From positions 16,069,922-16,133,921 of the forward strand of contig JALGPY010000012.1 in assembly GCA_023055425.1 (NCBI GenBank): 64,000 nucleotides of DNA, read 5' to 3'. Numbering within the stretch: position 1 is the first letter of the stretch; every line of letters begins with the position of its first letter. The position numbers were made by a program, and so were the translations under genes. This stretch comes from Linanthus parryae. Its lineage: Eukaryota > Streptophyta > Magnoliopsida > Ericales > Polemoniaceae. The notes beneath the pieces were generated by a model. The model had not been told where the DNA came from. It did not search any database and was given only the letters and a program-made list of their open reading frames with translations. Shown here piece after piece: positions 56,860 to 64,000 of this stretch.

Positions 56860-58220
56860 TTGCAGGTTGTCACCAAGATCAAAGAACAAAATTGGTTTAT
56901 GGACAGTGGTTGCTCAAGACACATGAGTGAAATAGATCTCTATTCTCAGGACTGTGTGAGCAATCTGAAGGATCAATTAAACTTGGTGACAAAGGTAAAT
57001 GCAGTATGCTTGGTATTGGTAAAGTTGGTGCAGATTCTGAAAATTCTATTTCTAATGTATATCTAGTTGATGGTTTGAAATTTAATTTGCTTATTGTTTC
57101 TCAGCTTTTTGATGATGGCAACAAGGTTATCTTTGACAAAGAGAAATGTGTGGTGCAAGATAAAAAATTTGGCAATTGCATCCTCACTACCTCTAGATCA
57201 AACAATGTTTATACTTTTCAAACTAACAAAGTTGCAAGGGAAAACTTGAAGTGTCTCAAGGCCTTGAAAGAAGATTGAAAACTATGGCATAGAAAGTTGG
57301 GACACATCAGCTTGCATACCTTAAATAAGCTAGTTTCAAAGAATTTAGTAAGAGGTCTACCCTCTATCAAGTTTAGGGATGAAGAAGTATGCAAGGAATG
57401 TGCACAAGGCAAGCAAACCAGAAGCTCATTCAAACCAAAGAACTTTGTAAGTACTACTAGACCCCTTGAATTACTGCATATGGATCTCTGTGGTCCTATG
57501 AGAACTCCCAACTCCAAAGGGTAAGAAGTTTATGCTTGTCATTGTAGATGATTTCTGTAGATATACTTGAGTTATGTTTATTAAAGAAAATCTGAAGCTC
57601 TCACTTTCAAAGCTTTGCAGAGAACTTCAAATAGTGAAAAACCTGGCTTCAATCAGAAGTGATCATGGTAGAGAGTTTGATCAATTAGATTTTGATGTAT
57701 TCTTTTCTAATCATGGCATCTCTCACAACTTTTCTGCTCCTAGAACTCCTCAACATAATAGAGTTGTTGAAAGAAAGAACATGACTCCTGAAGACATGTC
57801 AAGAACAATGCTTCTAGAAAACAGATTACCAAAGAATTATTGGGAAGAAGCTGTGAATACAGCAAACTAAATTCTCAGCAGATGCTTGATTAGACCTATT
57901 CTAAAGAAGACTCCCTATGAGCTGTTCAAAGGAAGAAAGCCAAAAAATTCTTACTTCAAACCATTTGGCTGTACTTGTTTTGTCCACAACAATGGTAAGG
58001 ACAATCATGGTAAGTTTGATGCAAGAAGTGATGAAGGTATATTTCTTGGTTATTAACATACAAGCAAAAACGATAGAGTTTATAGTAAGAGAACCAAGCT
58101 TATGGAAGAAAGCATTCAAGTTATATTTGATGAAAGATATGATGGTTCTTTGAGTGATGGTTTTGCAGATCTCAATCTTAACAAGCATGATTCAGGTACT
58201 GAAGCAGAATCCTTAAAATG
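56860..58220 (+). pseudogene. Copia-2 protease and integrase remnant
   Basis: Protease: NWFMDSGCSRHMSE (DSG active site) near 56890. GAG-pre-integrase: LWHRKLGHISLHTLNKL and CKECAQGKQTRSSF (HHCC zinc motif). Integrase core: LLHMDLCGPM (first Asp), IRSDHGREF (second Asp) and PQHNRVVERKN (Glu), at about 57470, 57650 and 57750. Frames are broken at 57278, 57522 and 57870. Confidence 0.82.
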
Positions 58221-58569
58221 ATCCAATGAAATGTCACAGGAACAAAGAAGACATTTTCAAGGCTTTGAAACTAAGGTTCAAAGCCTTGAAACAGAATCTC
58301 CAGAGAATACAACAGAACAGAAAACTAATTCAATTTCTCAGAGACTTGAGAAGCAAACTGGAGAACCTGAACCTTGGAAACCAAGGAAGAGATTTAAATA
58401 TCTCTCATCTCATCCTGCTGATAACATTATTTCTGATCCAACCACTGGTACACATACCAGATCACATTTAAGAAATCTTTGTGCTTTTATTGCTTTTATC
58501 TCTCTTGTAGAACCGAAAACTGCGAAGAAAGCATTACAAGAAGCAAGCTGGATCATAGCAATGCAAAGT

Positions 58570-59181
58570 TAACTCAATGAGTTTGAAAGGAACAAGGTCT
58601 GGAATCTTGTTCCTCTTCCAACAAACCAGTCTTTCATTGGCACCAAATGGGTATTTAGAAACAAGTTAGATGAGAATGGAAAGGTAATCAGGTACAAAAC
58701 TAGATTGGTAGCTCAGGGCCACAATCAAGAAGAAGGTATTGACTATGAAGAAATATTTTCTCATGTTGCCAGGTTAGAAGCAATTAGAATTCTACTTGCA
58801 TTTGCATCTCACAAGAACATGATTTTTTTTTCAAATGGATGTGAAGTGTGAATTTTTGAATTGTCATTTGCAAGAGGAAGTTTATGTTGCTCAACCTATG
58901 GGTTTTGAAAATGGCAAGTTTCCAGATCATGTTTACAAACTTGACAAAGCTCTTTATGGTTTAAAACAAGCTCCAAGGGCTTGGTATGAAAGATTATCAA
59001 AATTTCTACTTAAAAATGATTTCAAAAGAGGATTAGTAGATAAGACCATTTTCATAAAGAATCATGAGAAAGACATGCTTGTCGTTAAAATTTATGTTGA
59101 TGATATCTTGTTTGGAGCTACTAATGATTTTCTGTGCAAGAAATTCTCAAGTCTTATGAGCAGGGAATTTGAAATGAGCTT
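58570..59181 (+). pseudogene. Copia-2 reverse transcriptase (truncated)
   Basis: NEFERNKVWNLVPLP, IGTKWVFRNKLDENG, RLVAQGHNQEEGIDYEE, LAFASHKNM, MDVKCEFLNCHLQEEVYV, YGLKQAPRAWYERL and KIYVDDILFGAT, retaining the catalytic YVDD (about 59090-59105). One frameshift lies in the T-run at 58822-58829. The domain stops at 59181, where Athila-C begins. Confidence 0.88.
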
Positions 59182-60884
59182 TGACGCGGATTACTAACGC
59201 GTATGCGCAAGTGCACGGTCAAGTAATATAGGGGTGGTATTTCAACCCCGAGTTATCGATCCCACGAGGACAAGCTTGAGATTATTTAATTAGTTATTTA
59301 ATTTAGAGTACGGTACAAGAGGAAGGGTTCGATTGATTTATAAATTAAAATAACAATTAAGCTTATATTTTTGTATTTTTTTTATACTTAATAAATAAGT
59401 TTGGAGAAACTAGGCAATCTCTAGATCACCTAGGGTTGTAGACGATTTCCGGATTATCGGAGCAACACGTTAACTATATTCTAATTAAGCCGGGTAACAG
59501 CGCTGTCTATCTCCTATCGGTCTCAAGTCATTCTACTTCACGGTAGAATACAATCTCCCATCGGTCTCATGTGTCTACCGGTCCGTTCTAGTAGGCTAAC
59601 GACATGCACGAAAACGGGTCCTGTCGGTCCACCGTTGCACGAAACCGTCGAATCTCACCTACCGAATCTACCCACATTTGGACAATCCTAACACGTCTCT
59701 TCTCAGTCTCAGTGATACGGGATTGATGTTCAAGTTCTCTACACAATTAGGTTGAGTCACTTTCGTGCACTCATCTAATTAGCTAGCATGTCCGGGTAGC
59801 TACTCCATTCATACTAAAGATTAAGCATAGAACAAGAACAATTGAATAAAAATAAGCTAACTTTAAGAATGAATCAACTATTGAGTGAAACCCTAGTTCT
59901 TGAACCCTATTTTATCTCCCAATCGTGTCACTCAATTAGGATTACTAACATAAACAAGAAACTAGAATTGATTCAAAAGAAGAAATCAAGAAATCATGAA
60001 GCAAAGATCAAATCCGGAAAAATATCATCGTTTACATAAACCCTAGGCTCTCAAAGAGACGCCTAGCAAAACGTCTAGCTAATACTAATAAACCAAACAA
60101 GACTTACTAGTTTCTCCATAGAAAGATTGAGAGAGAATAAGAAGAAGAAATCAAACTTAGAGCTTCAATGGAGGAGGAGTCCTCCTCTTGTGCGTGCCTC
60201 CCTCTCTTGCTTCCTACGTTGATGGTCTCCCTCTCACGTGTGTCTCTTTTTCTTTTGTTTTATCTCTCTCTTTAATCTTCAATTAGGGTGCGTTAATTAA
60301 TAATCAAAAACATATTAATTAATAACCCTAAAAACTTGGCCTTTCCCCATACGTTGCTGGGTCTGCTAGCAGATCGTACGATTTGCTTTTGCTGATCGTG
60401 CGATCTGCTACTTGGTCGTACGATCTGCTACTTGATCCTATAAGTCAGTGAGTTCTCCCCTAGCAGATCGTACGATCATGAAAGTTGATCGTGCGATCTG
60501 CTTTGATCCTAGGATCAACTTTTGATCCTACACTTCAAACTTTCTAAAATGACACTTTGACCCCCTTTTCCATCTTTGTCCTCTTTTCTTCCAATTTCTT
60601 TCTCTCCCAAGCTTCCGCATATGTTCCGAAGTTCGTTTTCCTCCTCCTCTTGATCCATGAGCTCCGTTTCCTGTCCAACACAACACGAAAACACCCCGTG
60701 CGATCAAAAGTGACAAAATAAATGTAAATAATGTGAAAAACGCCCGGATTAATAATTTATCACTCAAAGCTAAACTTATCCAATTTCCTCAAGTTCATAG
60801 TGTATTTCTAATATATTCAACCCGGAAACTACACAAAACGGTACACAAACGTAGAAGAAATATAACTCTAATATAGAGTTATCA
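59182..60884 (-). repeat. Athila-C 3' LTR
   Basis: 1703 bp. The plus strand reads TGACGCGGATTACT...GAGTTATCA, ending beside a C-rich (minus-strand G-rich) tract as in A and B. It includes GTTATCGATCCCACGAGGAC, close to the A LTR words GATCGTTCCCACGAGGAC. The small frames inside are not genes. Confidence 0.85.
60369..60516. repeat. Athila-C LTR palindrome cluster
   Basis: Five copies centred on GATCGTRCGATC (60372-60383, 60394-60405, 60415-60426, 60467-60478, 60487-60498), several extended to AGCAGATCGTACGATCTGCT-like symmetry, plus a different palindrome GATCCTAGGATC (60505-60516). As in Athila-B, the centre alternates between GTAC and GTGC. Confidence 0.88.
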
Positions 60885-60923
60885 AATCCCCCCACACTAC
60901 CTTTTTGCGCGTCCCGAGCAAAA
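60885..60923 (-). promoter_or_regulatory. Athila-C polypurine tract and stem-loop
   Basis: On the minus strand TTTTGCTCG-GGA-CGCGCAAAA (60923-60903, one mismatch), then GTAGTGTGGGGGGATT and the LTR. Same layout as A and B. Confidence 0.7.
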
Positions 60924-62716
60924 TCAAAAACATCTCTCACACTATGATTTTCAATCCACCGACTTGCATTTAACTTCACTAGCCATGTGACACAAACAAC
61001 ACACACACCCATGCAATCTACATGACTATACAATGCAACTCGATTATCAAACAATGCAAAAATTGAAACAACACCAATTTTTTCCTTTTTAGTTAGAGAT
61101 TGGGCAATCTCAAAAAGTAAACCGGCACGTCATAAGGCTCTCATATTCCCTCGGAAGTTCTATAACTTTGGTGATCGGTAGAACTTGCGGCCAGTTTCGT
61201 TAGACAGAACGGGCACGAACACAAAAAATGTTGCTTCCGCACACTCATCAAACGTATCCCTAGCACTTACCTTCCGAGCTATTTATCCACGGGTTAAATT
61301 GCTGACGGTTTAGGACGGGTAGGATAGGATATTTTGAAGCGTAGTCCTAGACGTCATGATCTAACTCACTAAACCCGATTCTCACACTCCCTCACTAAAA
61401 TCCAAGGAACCACACCGAATCTCACTACTCCGGCCCTCATTCCCTCAATCTTGGTGCAACGCCGTTCTCGCGGCCACAAATGTGAAGAAGTGATCTCGAA
61501 CAATAGCTAATCTCCCCGGTCTTCAATTTCGAGCTTGCTCCTTTATTCCCTTTCAATTTCACTTTCACTTTCTAATTTACTTTTTTTTTCTCTTTTTTTT
61601 TTTCATTTCCACACAATAACATTAAGCACATGGAGCCGACAATACGATAGTAATATTCGAGGAGATCAAATATCAGAATTAGATAACATGGGGGTGGAAT
61701 GTGTCAAATTAGTGATATAATAACATAGATGTCGACACCCCCACACTTGATGCAAAGCAAATCATAAACCCAGTAGTCAATGTGTAAATGTGCCTTTCCA
61801 ACCCATCCTCCTCATCACCTAAGATATAGAGAATATAAATAAAGCATAAGCACGTCCTCCTATAAGATCAACCAACCCCCACCCCATGACGTGCGGAAGA
61901 AATATCACGCACTACGGTACTCCACCTGTGATCGTGGTGTAAGGACACGACTCACCGCCACACCGAAGTGTGCTACCGTCTCTAACTCACCCTCACATCC
62001 CCTCAAAAGACGACTTGTAAGAGAATCCACATAAGATGTATCAAATCAGCTCACCCTCATCAAACCTCCCTAACTTAACTCCCTCTATCTTGACGCATAG
62101 GAAAGGACCATTCTAACAAGTGATGACAGTCACAATGAAAGGCTTCCTAGGCTAGAGGCTGTGAATAAAAGGGGTAAACGGATCAATAGGGGTAACTAGT
62201 GGACCTAGGAGATGGAGACGGGACGTGAGGCCCCCATAAACATCACTCGCACAGCTGTTCCGTTGCCACTACGAGGAGGGTTGACGACTACCTAAGTGAC
62301 GGTGGTGTAGCGCTAGTAGGATAACTAGTCTGAGAGGCAGCTACTCGCATTTCTCTTGTGCATTAGCCCTATAAGTCTTCCTACTCCAGATTCTCGCGTC
62401 TACCTCACCTCAGATTTTCATACTCCTAAGGAATTCTATCATTAAGCCCTCTCCACATTCACTCTCTTCGATTGCCCTTTCTCAAAAATTTAAAATTTTA
62501 TGATTTTTTTTTTCATATTTTCCTAGACTCTATGTGCAATGGCCAATTCGACTAATCACACGATTTGGTAGGGGACTCAATAAAGTAAAAGTGCTAAGAA
62601 AAATGCATACTAACAATCCTAACACAATACGACACTACTGCATGTAACTGGCGATGCATAACTGACATGGCTAGCAAAATATACACAAACCCCCCCCCCC
62701 CCCCACACTTAAGTGT
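60924..62716 (-). other. Athila-C 3' non-coding region
   Basis: No coding frame of note. Shared words with A and/or B: GCGGCCACAAATGTGAAG (about 61471-61488), AGTGTGGGGGTGTCGACA (61747-61730, minus strand) and a GATTGGGCAATCTCAAAAA block near 61096. A minus-strand hairpin CACAC-TTCG-GTGTG (61972-61959) has the stable cUUCGg form. T-rich low-complexity runs at 61570-61605; a C15 run at 62690-62704. Confidence 0.6.
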
Positions 62717-62734
62717 TTCGTTGTCCTCAACGAA
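62717..62734 (-). other. Athila-C stem-loop with AGGA loop
   Basis: The minus strand reads TTCGTTG-AGGA-CAACGAA, followed by a G-rich tract (AAGTGTGGGGG...). It is the counterpart of 47798-47815 in Athila-B although the ORF upstream of it there is absent here. Confidence 0.6.
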
Positions 62735-63118
62735 TTTAGAGATATAATAAGAGGACTCATCGCTTAAATGTGTAGGCGGTGGATCTAAACTATTATGGCT
62801 CAAAACTTAGAAACAAGAGAGAGAGTTAAAGGTTCCTGGGGTGCCCGGACCTACATGGGCACCGTTGCCGCGAAACTGCAACAAGAAGGGGTCTTGTGGA
62901 CCGTTGACAGTTTCCGGAAAAGTCTCACCTCGCGTCCGGATTCCGATGCGCCTACTCAACATTCTATCACACGCATCAAGAAGGGGAACCCGGAGCGTCT
63001 TTTGTACCTGTGTCCCTGCACACTGATTGAAAGTATTAAAGCAACTCTCTCTCACCCCTCAAAATCAAATATGGAGAACTAAAAGCAAAAACAGAAACAA
63101 CTTGCATCCTACTCTACA
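62735..63118 (-). other. Athila-C spacer after the ORF
   Basis: Contains the block CGGGTTCCCCTTCTTGATGCG / GGCGCATCGGAATCCGGACG (about 62925-63000, minus strand) that matches the Athila-B spacer at 44955-45035. No gene seen. Confidence 0.5.
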
Positions 63119-63168
63119 TGGGTTGCCTCCCAAGCAGCGCTTTGTAATTTAAGGTCAACAGCCCGACC
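63119..63168 (-). other. Athila-C post-ORF stem-loop pair
   Basis: On the minus strand: GGTCG-GGCTGT-TGACC (63168-63153, with one G-U pair) and TGGG-AGGCAA-CCCA (63132-63119). It directly follows the ORF stop and GGTAAC, like the pairs in A and B. Confidence 0.65.
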
Positions 63169-63176
63169 TGGTTACC

Positions 63177-64000
63177 TCAACCGAAAAGGATAGTGGAGAC
63201 TGCTTTATCCCTCCACTTCTTCTTCTTCCACCATCTCTTCTCAAGAACTTCACGTGTATGCGCAAGTGCACCCCTGTGCTCTGAAGAAGGTGGACAATTG
63301 TGGAAGCTGACTCCTTTCATTTTGCAATTGATCTTCTTGAGAAACTTCCACCAAGTACCACTGGGCTCAAATGAATCTCTGGCCATAAAATCATCCCAGT
63401 AGTACTTCCTTGATGCAATATGCTCTTCAAATGACCCATGAAAGTTATCCACACCCCCACACTTGCTGACTTCCAACTCCTTGACTATGCCATATGGATG
63501 ATCAATAGAATCGCCCATAGAAAAAGATATTGGAAGTTGCTCATCACATTCTTCCCCATAAGAATCTCCATAAAATAATTTTTCCAGCTCGTCTCAGACT
63601 TGCGTGACATAGGATATGGAGAATTCATCATTAATCAGAGTTGGGGCTTTTACCTCAATAGCACTGAGCGCAAGTGTTTCACCAGCTTCATCGTCGACAC
63701 ACCACAGGCTTCCAATGTCGGTTTCTTCCCCTTCATGCCAAGGATGTGAGGGTGCCTGCAGTTTTGGCTCGCAATACGGCAGATCTTCCCATCTTCGGCA
63801 CACAGGTCCACCCCAGTCTGAATCAGAGTCTAAGTCCTCATAAATGGGAGAGTCCACCAATGGTTCCTGGACACTGCAGTCTTCGTTCAGCTCAGGTATC
63901 TCTTCTTCCACTTGTGGTGGGGATGATGAAGGTTCAGTTTTAGGCTCACTGTCATGTGACAAGGGCTCCTCTTGTGGCTCTTGAATACTTGATTCCCCTG
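63177..64000 (-). pseudogene. Unrecognised Athila-C ORF in the position of pol's end
   Basis: One minus-strand frame runs from the window edge (no start seen) to TGA at 63177-63179, interrupted once by an in-frame TGA (63594-63596). The first part is acidic and Ser/Pro/Glu-rich (TEPSSSPPQVEEEIPELNED, DSPIYEDLDSDSDWGG). The second part is denser and basic (MGDSIDHPYGIVKELEVSKCGG, FHGSFEEHIASRKYYWDDFMARDSFEPSG, INCKMKGVSFHNCPPSSEH, EVLEKRWWKKKKWRDKAV). I find no integrase, reverse transcriptase or protease motif, yet it ends exactly where pol ends in A and B. I do not recognise the family. It may be a capsid-like or accessory protein of a non-autonomous lineage. Confidence 0.6.

Larger units (their letters stand above)
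54653..59181 (+). mobile_element. Copia-2: decayed SIRE/Tork-like Ty1/Copia element
   Basis: A short 5' LTR-like segment, an initiator-Met primer site, and gag, protease, integrase and reverse transcriptase in Copia order on the plus strand, with many stops. The left edge interrupts Copia-1 integrase; a candidate target duplication TCTAA lies at 54648-54652. It is cut at 59181 inside reverse transcriptase by Athila-C, and the rest is outside the window. Confidence 0.85.
59182..64000 (-). mobile_element. Athila-C: non-autonomous-looking Athila-type element (partial)
   Basis: A 3' LTR (59182-60884), polypurine tract and stem-loop, 3' non-coding region homologous in parts to A and B, the post-pol stem-loop pair (63119-63168) and an ORF that reaches the window edge. 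The extra 3' ORF of A and B is missing: only about 0.4 kb separates the stem-loops from the 3' non-coding region. The 5' half lies beyond the window. The left target site is AGCTT (59177-59181) in Copia-2. Confidence 0.85.

Overview
This is a plant nuclear window, most likely from a repeat-rich angiosperm (species not determinable). One spliced host gene, a nucleoredoxin-like protein with GT-AG introns, sits at 3298-5094. Almost all the rest is transposable elements nested inside one another. No rRNA, tRNA gene or CRISPR array was seen, and no prokaryotic signal.

Layout. 194-2433: a small non-autonomous LTR element without recognisable coding capacity. 2434-3297: unique-looking DNA with a possible DNA-transposon end, then the gene's promoter and leader. 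3298-5094: the host gene. 5893-6086 and 6167-6403: two MITEs. 6728-11422: a decayed L1-type LINE (ORF1 with zinc knuckle, ORF2 endonuclease). It is split by a solo Copia LTR (9088-10500) and cut off by a minus-strand Copia element ('Copia-1', starting 11423/12239 and running beyond the window).

Copia-1 is itself split in its reverse transcriptase by a 38.9-kb composite (14711-53622). The outer layer of the composite is a minus-strand Athila-type Gypsy element ('Athila-A'). A Tekay-type chromovirus (21529-32822, TSD CGCTT) sits in the A integrase, and a second, plus-strand Athila ('Athila-B', 37550-51640, TSD GCCTT) sits in the A gag. Beyond 53622 Copia-1 resumes and is split again in integrase by a plus-strand SIRE/Tork-like Copia ('Copia-2', from 54653). 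Copia-2 is in turn split at 59182 by a third, minus-strand Athila-like element ('Athila-C') that runs off the window. The order of insertion is fixed by the target-site duplications and agrees with hand-counted LTR divergence (A about 1.6%, Tekay about 0.8%, B about 0.5%).

The most interesting signal is in the Athila elements. Each family carries its own 12-18 bp perfect palindrome, repeated four to seven times in the LTR. In A and B the cluster lies about 75-85 bp upstream of a TATA-like box. A second cluster of the same palindrome lies inside the element, about 0.7 kb upstream of the extra 3' ORF, and in Athila-A this internal cluster is also followed by a TATA box. The three Athila elements also share stem-loops with compensatory changes: two directly after the pol stop and one next to the polypurine tract, plus one after the extra ORF whose clearest match is between B and C. 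Copia-2 carries its own dispersed palindrome as well. Together this looks like a modular regulatory architecture, with a possible internal promoter for the extra ORF. Athila-C has no extra ORF, and an unrecognised ORF sits where pol should end.
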